A DNA stretch of 64,000 bases from Pseudomonadota bacterium (GTDB taxonomy: Bacteria; Pseudomonadota; Alphaproteobacteria; Rhizobiales; Xanthobacteraceae): positions 1 to 64,000 of the forward strand of contig JAFEFL010000045.1 in the NCBI GenBank assembly GCA_018240595.1, given 5' to 3'. Under the pieces are notes generated by a model. It searched no databases. It was not told the origin of the DNA and saw nothing but the letters and a program-made list of their open reading frames with translations. Position numbers and translations under genes: made by a program. Of the stretch, positions 1 to 8,997 are shown piece after piece; positions within the stretch are counted from its first letter, which is position 1, and each line of letters opens with the position of its first letter.

Positions 1-19
1 CCGGCGTCGTAACGACACC

Positions 20-190
20 GCGATGGAGCGCCGCGGGGCGCAGGCCTTCTCCGATCGCAAGGAGGGGCCGTGCACCGCAAGGTGCACATCTTGGGCGCTT
101 CGCGGCGCTCCATCCCTCCGGCGTGCGTCGAGGGAAGGAAGGGAATGCAGGCCGCCCCGGGCCTTCAACAACAGGGGCGATCAATCGCGT
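20..190 (+). repeat. GC-rich dispersed repeat, copy 1 (MERR-type)
   Basis: Non-coding GC-rich stretch whose spurious translation begins MERRGAQAF and ends NNRGDQSR. A second region at 61235-61450 on the opposite strand gives MERREAQPA and NNRGDESR. Both copies end in the same DNA tag, AACAACAGGGGCGAT, followed by AATC (positions about 168-187 here). It also contains small dyads such as GTGCACCGCAAGGTGCAC near 70-87. I read it as a degenerate dispersed repeat of the kind that yields false short ORFs in Bradyrhizobium-like genomes. The family assignment is from memory and only two copies can be compared here. Confidence 0.5.
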
Positions 191-216
191 CCGCTGTTTG
201 ACATTTGAATTTCTGG

Positions 217-301
217 CCGTCGTCCTCCGCGAAGGCGGAGGACTCAGCACGTGCTGCGAAGGATGGAAGGCTGGATCGTCCGCCTGCGCGGACGATGACG
301 A
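217..301. repeat. Composite palindromic repeat, copy A
   Basis: Two GC hairpins face each other. The left one is built on TCCTCCGCGAAGGCGGAGGA and the right one on CGTCCGCCTGCGCGGACG, separated by about 30 nt. The layout matches three other copies in the window (24834, 48558, 55882). This copy is diverged: the left and right hairpins no longer match each other base for base. It lies downstream of the MetE-like gene stop, so it could also act as a transcript end. The rest of 1-351 holds only this element and the repeat at 20-190. Confidence 0.7.
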
Positions 302-351
302 AGGGAGAGGGCCCGCCACCCTCCCCGAAGGACGGGCAGGGATAAGAAAGA

Positions 352-1515
352 CTACGCCACCTTCTTGCCCCACAGCCGGTTCGAGGCGAGGTCGGCGCCG
401 TCGCGCAGGGCTTTGAGCTTCAGCCACACCGCCGGCTCGATCACCCACTCTCTGTTGGTGAAGGTGCCGAAGCCGCAATCGGTCGAGGCGATGACGCGCT
501 CGCGGTCGCCGACCGCCGCCACCGCGTCCTCGATGCGACGCGCCACCACTTCCGGATGCTCGACGAAATTCGATGTCGTCTCGATCACGCCCGGCAGCAG
601 CAGCATGTGCTTGGGCAGCGGATACTTGCGGAACGCCGCATATTCGTGGCCGTGGCGCGGATTGGCGAATTCGATGGTCAGCGCGCCGACCTTGGCCTGA
701 TACAGCGCCGGCAAAATCTTCTCGAGCGGCACGTCATAGATATGCGGGCCTTCCCAGTTGCCGTAGCAGACATGCAGCCGCACGCGGTCGGCCGGAATGC
801 CCTCGATGCCGGCATTGATCGCCGCGACATGCGCCTCGACGCGCTTCACAAACGCCGCGTCGTCGAGATCGCGATACAGCATGGTGCGGTCCATGGCGAG
901 ATCGGGCGCGTCGATCTGCAGCACCAGCCCGGCGTTATGGATCGCCAGATATTCGTGGCGCATCTCGCGCGCCAGCGCCGCAAGATAGGCGTCATGCGTG
1001 TCGTAATGCGCGTTCAGCATGGTCGAGGAGATGATGCCCGGCGACGGCGCCGTCATGAAGGTTTCGGCGAACTTGCCCGCCGCGATGCGCTTGAAGCGTG
1101 CCAGCTCATCATTGATCGGCTTGACGTCGAGATATTTCAGCTCGCCCTGGCACTCCGGCGCGTTCTGCTGCTTCGAGGTGTGCGGGAAGCGCCGCACCAG
1201 GCTCGCGACCAGTTCCGGAAAATCCTCGAACTCCTTGCCGCGCCGCCGGTTCGACACGCCGCCGAAACCGGACATGCGCTGCGGCACATAGGTCTGGAAA
1301 CCGACGCGCTGCTGCTCGCCGTCATTGCCGATGTCGATGCCGGCCCCGGCCTGCTTGCCGACGACATGGGCCACGGCCTTGTCGAGTTCGGCCGCCATCT
1401 CGGCGGCATCGTATGGCTGGCCCTGTTCCTGGCGCACCAAGAGTTCGGACAATTTGTCGTTGCGCGGCAGCGAGCCGACATGCGTGGTGAGGATACGGTC
1501 GCGGCTCGAAATCAT
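352..1515 (-). CDS. Cobalamin-independent methionine synthase-like methyltransferase (MetE C-terminal family)
   Basis: A 387-residue protein related to the C-terminal zinc domain of MetE (COG0620). It is about half the length of full MetE and lacks the N-terminal half. Family members of this size transfer methyl groups to a thiol, sometimes from donors other than polyglutamyl-methylfolate. The N-terminus TTHVGSLPR is the usual family start. The zinc-ligand pattern is visible as LHVCYGN (His, Cys) and STDCGFG (second Cys), with IEFANPR between them. It is transcribed divergently from the acyl-CoA ligase at 1618 across about 100 bp. The substrate is not clear from sequence, so I give no gene symbol. 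Confidence 0.85.
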   Translation of the reverse strand: MISSRDRILTTHVGSLPRNDKLSELLVRQEQGQPYDAAEMAAELDKAVAHVVGKQAGAGIDIGNDGEQQRVGFQTYVPQRMSGFGGVSNRRRGKEFEDFPELVASLVRRFPHTSKQQNAPECQGELKYLDVKPINDELARFKRIAAGKFAETFMTAPSPGIISSTMLNAHYDTHDAYLAALAREMRHEYLAIHNAGLVLQIDAPDLAMDRTMLYRDLDDAAFVKRVEAHVAAINAGIEGIPADRVRLHVCYGNWEGPHIYDVPLEKILPALYQAKVGALTIEFANPRHGHEYAAFRKYPLPKHMLLLPGVIETTSNFVEHPEVVARRIEDAVAAVGDRERVIASTDCGFGTFTNREWVIEPAVWLKLKALRDGADLASNRLWGKKVA

Positions 1516-1591
1516 GCGGTCTCACTCCCTGAAGCCGCCTGCTTTGGAATTATGCTGCGCTAGGCAGTTTGCGGCGGTTTCTGCCATAATA

Positions 1592-1610
1592 CCCGAATAC
1601 TTCGGGAGGA
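1592..1610 (+). promoter_or_regulatory. Hairpin plus strong ribosome binding site before the ligase gene
   Basis: CCCGAA-tac-TTCGGG forms a 6-bp stem at 1592-1606. Its 3' arm runs into the Shine-Dalgarno GGGAGGA (1604-1610), 7 nt before the ATG at 1618. The SD supports the chosen start. The hairpin may modulate translation, but the stem is short and the effect is a guess. Confidence 0.4.
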
Positions 1611-1617
1611 AAACAAG

Positions 1618-3219
1618 ATGCAGGTCGCGGAGAAAATCGCGGCGGAAGCAGGTGCGGATCCGGCGGTGGGCGCAAGCCCACAGACGTATAATTTCGCCGC
1701 CGACGTGCTCCGGCTCAATCTCGACGCCGGCCGCGCCGGCAAGCCAGCCTACATCGATGGCCGCGGCGTCTGCACTTATGGCCAACTCGCCGATCGCGTG
1801 AACCGGTTCGGCGCCGCGCTGCGCGGCCTCGGCATCCGCCGCGAGGAGCGCGTGCTGATCGCGCTCACCGACACCATCGACTGGCCGACGGCGTTTCTCG
1901 GCTGCCTCAAGGCCGGCATCATTGCCGTGCCGGTCAACACGCTGCTGACCGAGGACGATTATCAGTTCATGCTCACCAACAGCCGCGCCAGGGCGCTGGT
2001 GGTGTCGGAAGCGCTGTTTGCCCGCTTCGAAAAGATCATCGGGCAATGCCCCGATCTCGAGCACGTCGTTGTTTCAGGCAGCAATCCGCACGGCTATCGG
2101 TTGTTCGAGGACCTGATCGGCGCCGAGGATGCCGAGGATTACACGGCGCCGACCGTGGCCGACGACATGGCGTTCTGGCTTTACACCTCGGGCTCGACCG
2201 GCAAGCCGAAAGGCGCGGTGCATGTCCATGGTTCGCTCAAGCTCACCGCGGATCTCTACGGCACGCCGGTCGCCGGCCTCAAGGAGAGCGACGTCGTGCA
2301 TTCCGTGGCAAAGCTGTTCTTCGCCTACGGCCTCGGCAACGCCATGACCTTTCCGCTCAGCGTCGGCGCCACCACCGTGCTCAATCCGGAGCGGCCGACG
2401 CCCGATGGCGTCGCGGCGCTGCTCAAGAAGCATCCGATCACGATGTTTTTCGCGGTGCCGACCTTCTACGCTGCCTTCCTCAATAGTCCGAACGCGCCGC
2501 AGAAGTCCGAGGTCAAATTGCGCCGCTGCATCTCCGCCGGCGAGGCGCTGCCGGAAGAGATCGCGCGCAAATGGGACGAGCGCTACGGCGTGCCGATCTA
2601 TGATGGCCTCGGCACCACCGAGATGCTGCACATCTTCCTCACCAACCGCCCCGGCGCCACCAAATACGGCACGACCGGCAAGCCGGTGCCGGGTTACGAA
2701 ATCAAGCTGGTCGGCGAGAACGGCCTGCCGGTGCAGAAGGGCGAGATCGGCGAGATGTATTCGCGCGGACCAACGGGCGCGATCATGTATTGGGCCAACC
2801 GTGAGAAGTCGCGCGCCACCTTCCAGGGCGACTGGACCAAGTCCGGCGACAAATACATCGAGGACGAGGACGGCTATTATATCTGCTGTGGCCGCGCCGA
2901 CGACATGCTGAAAGTGTCGGGCATCTATGTCTCGCCGTTCGAGGTCGAGGCGGCTTTGTCGTCGCACCCGGATGTGCTGGAAGCGGCGGTGGTCGGCTGG
3001 CACGACGAGCAGAAGCTGATCAAGCCGCGCGCCTTCGTCGTGCTCAAGCAGGCGGACAAGGCGAGTCCAGCGCTGGCGCTAGTCTTGCAGGAGCACGTCA
3101 AGCAGAAGCTGGCGCCCTACAAATACCCGCGCTGGATCGAGTTCCGCAGCGAGCTCCCGAAAACGGCGACGGGGAAGATTCAGAGGTTCAAGCTACGGGC
3201 TGAGGATCAGGTTCACTGA
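1618..3219 (+). CDS. Benzoate-CoA ligase family protein (aryl/acyl-CoA synthetase)
   Basis: A 533-residue ANL-superfamily adenylating enzyme. It activates a carboxylic acid, probably aromatic, to its CoA thioester through an acyl-AMP. The P-loop-like motif YTSGSTGKPKG is at about residues 189-199, the A5-type motif reads YDGLGTTE, and the C-terminal catalytic lysine motif is PKTATGKIQRFK. Length and motif order match benzoate/4-hydroxybenzoate-CoA ligases. ATG 1618 has a good SD. An alpha/beta hydrolase gene follows after 1 bp, suggesting one operon for degradation of an aromatic or related acid. No ring-reducing or ring-cleaving enzymes are nearby, so the substrate is open. Confidence 0.88.
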   Translation: MQVAEKIAAEAGADPAVGASPQTYNFAADVLRLNLDAGRAGKPAYIDGRGVCTYGQLADRVNRFGAALRGLGIRREERVLIALTDTIDWPTAFLGCLKAGIIAVPVNTLLTEDDYQFMLTNSRARALVVSEALFARFEKIIGQCPDLEHVVVSGSNPHGYRLFEDLIGAEDAEDYTAPTVADDMAFWLYTSGSTGKPKGAVHVHGSLKLTADLYGTPVAGLKESDVVHSVAKLFFAYGLGNAMTFPLSVGATTVLNPERPTPDGVAALLKKHPITMFFAVPTFYAAFLNSPNAPQKSEVKLRRCISAGEALPEEIARKWDERYGVPIYDGLGTTEMLHIFLTNRPGATKYGTTGKPVPGYEIKLVGENGLPVQKGEIGEMYSRGPTGAIMYWANREKSRATFQGDWTKSGDKYIEDEDGYYICCGRADDMLKVSGIYVSPFEVEAALSSHPDVLEAAVVGWHDEQKLIKPRAFVVLKQADKASPALALVLQEHVKQKLAPYKYPRWIEFRSELPKTATGKIQRFKLRAEDQVH

Positions 3220-3220
3220 A

Positions 3221-4042
3221 ATGTCGCTGGCTGACGCGGGCTTCCTTTCCATCTCCGGCCATTCGCTCGAATACCGCATGATCGGGCCGCGCCCTGATCA
3301 GGCGCCGACCATCGTCATGCTGCACGAAGGATTGGGCTGCGTCGGCCTGTGGGGCGACTTTCCGGAGAAGGTGCAGAAGGCAACCGGCTGCGGCGTCTTC
3401 GTCTATTCACGCGCCGGCTACGGCCAATCGTCGCCGGTCAAGCTGCCGCGGCCTTTGACCTACATGCACGACGAAGCGCGTGACGTGCTGCCGAAGCTGC
3501 TCGACGCCGTCGGCGTCAGGCAGCACATTCTTTTCGGCCACTCCGACGGCGCCTCGATCGCCGCGATCTATGCCGGCTCGCATCAGGATCACCGGCTCGG
3601 TGGTCTCATTCTGATGGCGCCGCATTTCTTCACCGAGGATATGGGCATCGCCGCGATCGTCGAGGCGAAGACGGCTTACGAGACCACGGATCTGCGCGCC
3701 AAGCTGGCGCGCTGGCACAAGGACCCGGATAACGCCTTCCGCGGTTGGAACGATGCCTGGCTCGATCCCGATTTCCGCCAATGGGATATCACCGAGCAAC
3801 TGGCCTATATCCGCGTGCCGATCCTGATCGTGCAGGGCGAGGGCGATCAGTACGGCACGGTGAAGCAGATCGAAGTCGCGCAGCGGGAATGCTATTGCCC
3901 GGTCGACGTCGCGCTTTTGCCCGGCGCTCGGCACAACCCCGCACGCGAGGCGGCCGATGCGACGCTCGCCGCGGTCGCCGATTTCACCGCGCATGTGCTG
4001 GCGAATAATGGGTGGGCTTCTTCTTCACCTCTCCCCGCATAG
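3221..4042 (+). CDS. Alpha/beta hydrolase
   Basis: A 273-residue alpha/beta-hydrolase-fold protein. The nucleophile elbow is GHSDGAS (Ser at about residue 109), the oxyanion region MLHEGLG, the acid probably in IVQGEGDQYG and the His in GARHNPA. It starts 1 bp after the ligase stop, so the two are almost certainly co-transcribed. It could hydrolyse an ester, a thioester or a ring-cleavage product; sequence alone does not decide. The last six residues (SSPLPA) and the TAG stop are encoded by a palindromic repeat whose loop contains the stop codon, so the native C-terminus was probably altered by repeat insertion. Confidence 0.85.
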   Translation: MSLADAGFLSISGHSLEYRMIGPRPDQAPTIVMLHEGLGCVGLWGDFPEKVQKATGCGVFVYSRAGYGQSSPVKLPRPLTYMHDEARDVLPKLLDAVGVRQHILFGHSDGASIAAIYAGSHQDHRLGGLILMAPHFFTEDMGIAAIVEAKTAYETTDLRAKLARWHKDPDNAFRGWNDAWLDPDFRQWDITEQLAYIRVPILIVQGEGDQYGTVKQIEVAQRECYCPVDVALLPGARHNPAREAADATLAAVADFTAHVLANNGWASSSPLPA

Positions 4043-4157
4043 CGGGGAGAGGTCGGCTTTCGAATGAAATGAGAAAGCCGGGTGAGGGGCTTTACGAATG
4101 CCCCTCACCCGGCTCGCAAACGCTCGCCACCCTCTCCCCGTAAGAACGGGGAGAGGG
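4027..4157. repeat. Triple-hairpin palindromic repeat in a convergent intergenic region
   Basis: Three strong hairpins in a row. 4027-4053 has a 12-bp perfect stem (ACCTCTCCCCGC) with loop ATA. 4076-4114 has a 15-bp perfect stem (AGCCGGGTGAGGGGC) with a 9-nt loop. 4130-4157 has a 12-bp stem (CCCTCTCCCCGT) with a 4-nt loop. The first overlaps the 3' end of the hydrolase gene. Placement between convergent genes suggests it also ends both transcripts, although T-tracts are absent. A related but diverged element is at 59825-59992. Confidence 0.8.
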
Positions 4158-4168
4158 AAGCAAGAGCT

Positions 4169-5377
4169 TTACTCCGCCGCCTGCTTCTTCTTGCCGCCAT
4201 GCGCGGTGACGAGATAATCCATCGCCGCCTGCACGCCGCCGGTTTTGATCGGCACGCCGAACATCTGCAGCGCCACTTCGGTGACGCCGAGGCAGCCCAG
4301 CATCATCGCGTCGTTGACGTCGCCGAGATGGCCGATGCGGAAGTAACGGCCGGCGAACGGGCCGAAGCTGGCGCCGTAGGAGATGTTGAAGGTCTCCAGC
4401 GCCATGGCGCGGAACTGATCGGCGTTGAAGCCTTCCGGTAGCAGCACGGCGGTGACGGTCGGCGAGTAGTATTTGGAATCTTTCACCAGGGTCTCGAGGC
4501 CCCAGTGCTTCACCGCGCGGCGCGTCGCCTCGGCGAGGCGGTCGTGGCGGGCGAACACATTGTCGAGGCCTTCCTCGTGCAGCATGGTGATGCCGACATC
4601 GAGGCCAAACAGCATCAAAGTCGCCGGCGTATAGGGGAAGTAGCCGACCTTGTTCATATTGAGCATGTCCTGCCAGTCGAGGAACGACTTCGGCAGCTTC
4701 GAGGTCTTGTTGGCTTCCAGCGCCTTGTCGCTGATGGCGTTGAACGACATGCCGGGCGGCAGCATCAGGCCCTTCTGCGCGCCGCCGACGGTGACGTCGA
4801 CGCCCCATTCATCGTGGCGGTAGTCGGCCGAGGCCAGCGACGAGATGGTGTCGACCATCAGCAGCGCCGGATGCTTGGCGGCGTCGATGGCCTTGCGGAT
4901 CTCGGCGATCGGCGACAGCGCGCCGGTCGAGGTCTCGTTGTGCAGCACGCACACCGCCTTGATCTCGTGCTTCTTGTCTTCGGCGAGACGCTTCTCGATC
5001 ACCTTCGGATCGACGCCGGTGCGCCAGTCGGTGGCGATCAGTTCGGTCGAGAGGCCGAGCTTGTCGGCCATCTTCTTCCACAGGGTGCCGAACTGGCCGG
5101 TCTCGACCATCAGCACCTTGTCGCCGGCCGACAGAGTGTTGGTCAGCGCGCCTTCCCAGGCGCCGGTGCCGGTCGCGGTATAGATGATTACCGGGTTGGT
5201 GGTCTTGAAAATGGTCTTGATGCCGTCGAGGCAGCGCTTGGCCAGCTTGGCGAATTCGGGACCGCGATGATCGATCATCGGCGTGTCCATCGCCCGCAGG
5301 ATGCGGTCCGGAACCGGCGTCGGGCCCGGGATGTGAAGGAAATGACGCCCGACCTGACGCGAGGAATTCTGAGCCAT
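4169..5377 (-). CDS. Class V aminotransferase, serine-glyoxylate aminotransferase type
   Basis: A 402-residue PLP enzyme of fold type I, class V. Serine-glyoxylate aminotransferase converts glyoxylate plus serine to glycine plus hydroxypyruvate. The PLP lysine lies in VTVGGAQKGLMLPPG. HIPGPTPVPDRILRAM near the N-terminus and MIDHRGPEF are typical of the family. I chose ATG 5377 (MAQNSSRQVG) over an upstream in-frame start at 5449 because AGGAG sits just ahead of it and the family starts here. It is divergent from a flavin/Fe-S 2-hydroxyacid dehydrogenase, which fits shared glycolate/glyoxylate or photorespiratory-type metabolism. The C-terminus is Lys-rich (GGKKKQAAE). Confidence 0.88.
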   Translation of the reverse strand: MAQNSSRQVGRHFLHIPGPTPVPDRILRAMDTPMIDHRGPEFAKLAKRCLDGIKTIFKTTNPVIIYTATGTGAWEGALTNTLSAGDKVLMVETGQFGTLWKKMADKLGLSTELIATDWRTGVDPKVIEKRLAEDKKHEIKAVCVLHNETSTGALSPIAEIRKAIDAAKHPALLMVDTISSLASADYRHDEWGVDVTVGGAQKGLMLPPGMSFNAISDKALEANKTSKLPKSFLDWQDMLNMNKVGYFPYTPATLMLFGLDVGITMLHEEGLDNVFARHDRLAEATRRAVKHWGLETLVKDSKYYSPTVTAVLLPEGFNADQFRAMALETFNISYGASFGPFAGRYFRIGHLGDVNDAMMLGCLGVTEVALQMFGVPIKTGGVQAAMDYLVTAHGGKKKQAAE

Positions 5378-5547
5378 AGGAAATCCGCTCCTGAAACGGC
5401 TAATAAGGTTCGTCTTGTGGGTTTGGACCACGGGCCCGCGACCCGGCAAAGGGGACGGCGCTTGTGGCCTTGAACACCGGATGTCACATTCCGGTCAAGC
5501 GGATTCCCGCAATCGGCTCATGCAGAATTCGACATAAACCAACACGG

Positions 5548-8529
5548 ATGGGCATTTTGGCGGCGATCCACCCCGGCCTCGAGCGGCGTTTGAAGGCAGA
5601 ACTGACGGGCGACGTTCGTTTCGATGCCTTCACCCGCGGCCGCTACGCCACCGACGCCTCGCATTATCAGATCGCCCCGGTCGGCGTGGTCGTGCCGCGC
5701 ACGATAGAAGAAGCCGAACGCGCGATAGGCATTTCCCGGTCGGAGGGCGTTACCGTGCTGGCGCGCGGCGGCGGCACCTCGCAGTGCGGCCAGACGGTGG
5801 GCCCGTCGCTGGTGGTCGATTGTTCGAAATATCTCAACCGGATCGTCGATCTCGACCTGGCGCGGCATCGCTGCACCGTCGAGCCCGGCATCGTGCTCGA
5901 CGAACTGAACCGCCAATTGAAGCCGCACGGCCTGTGGTTTCCGGTCGATATCTCGACCGCCTCGCGCGCCACCATCGGCGGCATGGCCGGCAACAATTCC
6001 TGCGGCGGCCGTTCTTTGAAATACGGCACCATGCGCGACAATGTCGTCGCCATCGACGCGATCCTTGCCGACGGCAGCGCGGCGCATTTCGGCCCGATGG
6101 GCGGCAACATCAGCGAGGTGCCGCCGGCGCTGCGGCCGCTGACGCAGGACCTCATCGCCATCGGCACGCGCGAAGCTGACGAAATCGCGGCGCGCTTTCC
6201 GAAAGTGCAGCGCCGGGTCGGCGGCTACAACCTCGATGCGCTGGTGCCGGGCTCCTACAGAAACGTTCAAGGTTTGGGCGGCAACGACATCAACCTCGCG
6301 CACATTCTTGTCGGCTCGGAAGGCACGCTCGGCTTCTCGACGCGCATCGAACTCAAGCTGGCGCCGCTGCTCGGCCGCCGCGCCGTCGGCGCCGTGCATT
6401 TCGGCTCGTTCTACGAGGCGATGAATTGCGCGCAGCACATCGTCAAGCTGAAGCCCATTGCGGTCGAGCTGGTCGATCGCACCATGCTCGAGCTCGCCGG
6501 CGCCATCCCGATCTTCAAGCCGACGCTCGATGCGTTCGTGCGCGGCCTGCCGGAAGCGATCCTGCTGGTCGAATTCGGCGAGCCGGATCAGGAAGCCAAT
6601 CTCCGCCTGTTGCGGCAACTCGAGCAACTGATCGGTGATCTCGGCTTTCACTGGTCGCACAGCGGCGCCAAGTGGGGCGGCGTGGTCGAGGTGCTCGATC
6701 CGGCCTTGCAGGCGGCGATCACCGACGTGCGTACCTCGGGGCTCAACATCATGATGTCGATGAAGGAGCAGGGTAAGCCCGTGTCCTTCGTCGAGGATTG
6801 CGCGGTGCCGCTCGAGCATCTCGCCGACTACACGTCGCGGCTGACCGCGATCTTCGAGAAGCACGGCACCCGCGGCACCTGGTACGCACACGCCGGCTCC
6901 GGCTGCCTGCATGTGCGCCCGGTACTCAATCTGCGGCTGGAGAAGGACGTCCACGCCATGCGCGCGATCGCCGAAGAGGCCTTCGCCATGGTGCGCGAAT
7001 ACAAGGGCTCGCATTCCGGCGAGCATGGCGACGGCCTGGTGCGCTCGGAATTCAACGAGCCGATGTTCGGGTCGAAACTGGCGCGCGCCTTCGAGGAGGT
7101 GAAGGACCGCTTCGATCCGGACGGTCTCTACAATCCGGGCAAGGTGGTGCGGCCGTCTAAGTTCGATGACCGCTCGCTGCTGCGTTACAAGCCGGGTTAT
7201 CGCGGCATCGAGGTGACGACCGAACTCGACTGGTCGGCCTATCCGGGATCGGGCGGCGGATTTCAGGGCGCCATCGAGATGTGCAACAACAACGGCGCCT
7301 GCCGCAAACTCGCCGGCGGCGCCATGTGTCCGTCCTATCGCGTCACCCGCGACGAGCGCGACGTGACGCGCGGGCGCGCCAATACGCTGCGGCTGGCGAT
7401 GTCCGGCCAATTGGGGCCCGATGCGCTGACCTCGGACGAGATGGCCGAGACCTTGTCGCTGTGCGTGTCGTGCAAGGCCTGCCGCCGCGAATGCCCGACC
7501 GGCGTCGACATGGCGCGCATGAAGATCGAGGTGCAGGCGGCCCGCGCAAAGAAGCTCGGCCTGTCGTTGCACGATCGCCTCGTCGGCTATCTGCCGCGCT
7601 ATGCGCCGATCGCCGCGCGCTTCCCGGCGCTGTTCAATCTGCGCGACAAGTCTGCGGCGCTGAAGTGGCTGTCCGAAACGCTCACCGGCTTCTCGGCGCG
7701 GCGCAGTCTGCCGCAATGGCGTCGCGACATCTATCGCGACCACAGCGGCGGCGTTGCGGCAACGGCCGAGCGGCCGGCGGCGCATCGCGAGGTCGTGCTG
7801 TTCGCCGACACCTTCAACCGCTATTTCGAGCGCGAGAATCTCGATGCCGCCATCGCCGTGCTCAAGGCCGGCGGCTATCACGTCCATGCGGCGCGGCCGG
7901 TCGATGACGATGCGCGGCCCCTGTGCTGCGGCCGCACCTTCCTGTCGGTCGGCAAGGTCGAGGAGGCGCGCCGGGAGATGCAGCGCACGCTCGACGCCAT
8001 CGCGCCATTGGCGCGGCGCGGCGTGCCGGTCATCGGGCTGGAGCCGAGCTGCCTCTATACGTTCCGCGACGAGATGCCGGCGCTGATGAAAGGCGAGGGC
8101 GTCGCCGAGGTCGCGGGCCAGGCCATGCTGTTCGAGGAGTTTCTGGCGCGCGAGATCAAGGCCGGCGTCAAATTTCCGTTCAGGCCGTTGCCGAAGCCGG
8201 CCTTGCTGCACGGCCATTGCCATCAGAAAGCCTTTGCCGCGATGGGCGCCGTCGAAAGCGTGCTGCGCGCCGTGCCGGACCTCAAGGTCGAGACCGTGGA
8301 ATCGAGCTGCTGCGGCATGGCCGGTTCGTTCGGCTACAAGGCAGATACCATCGATGTGTCGCTGGCGATGGGCGAACTGTCGCTGTTGCCGGCGGTGCGC
8401 AAGGCGGCGGAGGATGCGCTGATCGTCGCCGACGGCACGTCCTGCCGCCATCAGATTCACGACGGCGCGGACCGCGAGGCGCTGCATGTCGCCCGCGTAC
8501 TGGCGATGAGCCTGGAGCCTCGTTCGTAG
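5548..8529 (+). CDS. FAD-binding and Fe-S-binding 2-hydroxyacid dehydrogenase (YdiJ/D2HGDH-like)
   Basis: A roughly 993-residue fusion. An N-terminal VAO/PCMH-type FAD domain has [11 protein letters not shown] and [15 protein letters not shown]-oxidase C-terminal domain follows ([24 protein letters not shown]). Next come 4Fe-4S motifs ([12 protein letters not shown]) and finally two CCG-type cysteine-rich segments ([19 protein letters not shown]). The architecture matches E. coli YdiJ and related D-lactate/D-2-hydroxyglutarate dehydrogenases. These oxidise a D-2-hydroxyacid and pass electrons to the quinone pool or another carrier. I prefer ATG 5548 ([10 protein letters not shown]); a GTG at 5464 would add 28 unconvincing residues. 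Confidence 0.88.
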   Translation: MGILAAIHPGLERRLKAELTGDVRFDAFTRGRYATDASHYQIAPVGVVVPRTIEEAERAIGISRSEGVTVLARGGGTSQCGQTVGPSLVVDCSKYLNRIVDLDLARHRCTVEPGIVLDELNRQLKPHGLWFPVDISTASRATIGGMAGNNSCGGRSLKYGTMRDNVVAIDAILADGSAAHFGPMGGNISEVPPALRPLTQDLIAIGTREADEIAARFPKVQRRVGGYNLDALVPGSYRNVQGLGGNDINLAHILVGSEGTLGFSTRIELKLAPLLGRRAVGAVHFGSFYEAMNCAQHIVKLKPIAVELVDRTMLELAGAIPIFKPTLDAFVRGLPEAILLVEFGEPDQEANLRLLRQLEQLIGDLGFHWSHSGAKWGGVVEVLDPALQAAITDVRTSGLNIMMSMKEQGKPVSFVEDCAVPLEHLADYTSRLTAIFEKHGTRGTWYAHAGSGCLHVRPVLNLRLEKDVHAMRAIAEEAFAMVREYKGSHSGEHGDGLVRSEFNEPMFGSKLARAFEEVKDRFDPDGLYNPGKVVRPSKFDDRSLLRYKPGYRGIEVTTELDWSAYPGSGGGFQGAIEMCNNNGACRKLAGGAMCPSYRVTRDERDVTRGRANTLRLAMSGQLGPDALTSDEMAETLSLCVSCKACRRECPTGVDMARMKIEVQAARAKKLGLSLHDRLVGYLPRYAPIAARFPALFNLRDKSAALKWLSETLTGFSARRSLPQWRRDIYRDHSGGVAATAERPAAHREVVLFADTFNRYFERENLDAAIAVLKAGGYHVHAARPVDDDARPLCCGRTFLSVGKVEEARREMQRTLDAIAPLARRGVPVIGLEPSCLYTFRDEMPALMKGEGVAEVAGQAMLFEEFLAREIKAGVKFPFRPLPKPALLHGHCHQKAFAAMGAVESVLRAVPDLKVETVESSCCGMAGSFGYKADTIDVSLAMGELSLLPAVRKAAEDALIVADGTSCRHQIHDGADREALHVARVLAMSLEPRS

Positions 8530-8567
8530 GCGCTGGACTTCCGGCGGCGACTGCTTATTTTTCTGCC

Positions 8568-8873
8568 ATGGGCAAAGCAGGCAATAAGGCAAAGAAGGTG
8601 GCGCTGACGGAGCGCCAATTCGAGCGGATCGCCAAGGCGCTGGCTGAACCCAAGCGCTACGCCATCCTCCGGAGCATCGGCGCCCAGGACGGTCCTCTGG
8701 CGTGCGGCTCCCTGCACGAGTGCCACAACATCAGCCCCGCCACCGTCTCACACCACATCAAGGAACTGGAGACCGCCGGGCTGATCGAAATCGTCCGCGA
8801 CGGCAAATTCGCAAATCTCGTCCTGCATCGCGACGTTCTGCGCGCCTATCTCGACCGCCTGGCCGAGATCTAG
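8568..8873 (+). CDS. ArsR-family winged-helix transcriptional regulator
   Basis: A 101-residue protein. The N-terminus is basic ([16 protein letters not shown]). An ArsR-type winged helix follows: [14 protein letters not shown], a recognition helix in [21 protein letters not shown], and the wing REGKF-like sequence [15 protein letters not shown] Cys pair lies in ACGSLHECH before the recognition helix. That could sense metal or thiol stress, but the classic ELCVCD metal site is absent. It lies 124 bp upstream of an SDR gene, with a 26-bp palindrome in the gap that is a strong operator candidate. Confidence 0.85.
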   Translation: MGKAGNKAKKVALTERQFERIAKALAEPKRYAILRSIGAQDGPLACGSLHECHNISPATVSHHIKELETAGLIEIVRDGKFANLVLHRDVLRAYLDRLAEI

Positions 8874-8942
8874 CCGTCACATTTTCCTGATCGATTTTTT
8901 CGGCGGCCCCTCTTGCCGGATTCTCCAGTCGTCCTATTTTCA

Positions 8943-8968
8943 ATTCGATGATTATCTAATTATCGAAT
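8943..8968. promoter_or_regulatory. 26-bp palindromic operator candidate
   Basis: Outer half-sites ATTCGAT (8943-8949) and ATCGAAT (8962-8968) enclose ATTA/TAAT-like inner arms. Eleven of 13 base pairs match. The site is AT-rich in a GC-rich genome and lies 29 bp before the SDR start codon, with the ArsR gene on its other side. Length and symmetry suit a dimeric ArsR-type repressor. The pairing with this regulator is inferred from adjacency. Confidence 0.65.
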
Positions 8969-8997
8969 CGAACGCAAGAGCACGAGAGGAGAGATTC

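Noticed and set aside
1551..1600. Sigma-70 promoter before the ligase gene (TTGCGG / CATAAT)
   Set aside because: Spacing between the boxes is about 10 bp, too short for a functional promoter.
5518..8592. Uninterrupted 1024-codon frame antisense to the FAD/Fe-S dehydrogenase
   Set aside because: Its translation is His/Arg/Gln-rich without domains, and it mirrors a well-supported gene; such frames are expected in GC-rich DNA.
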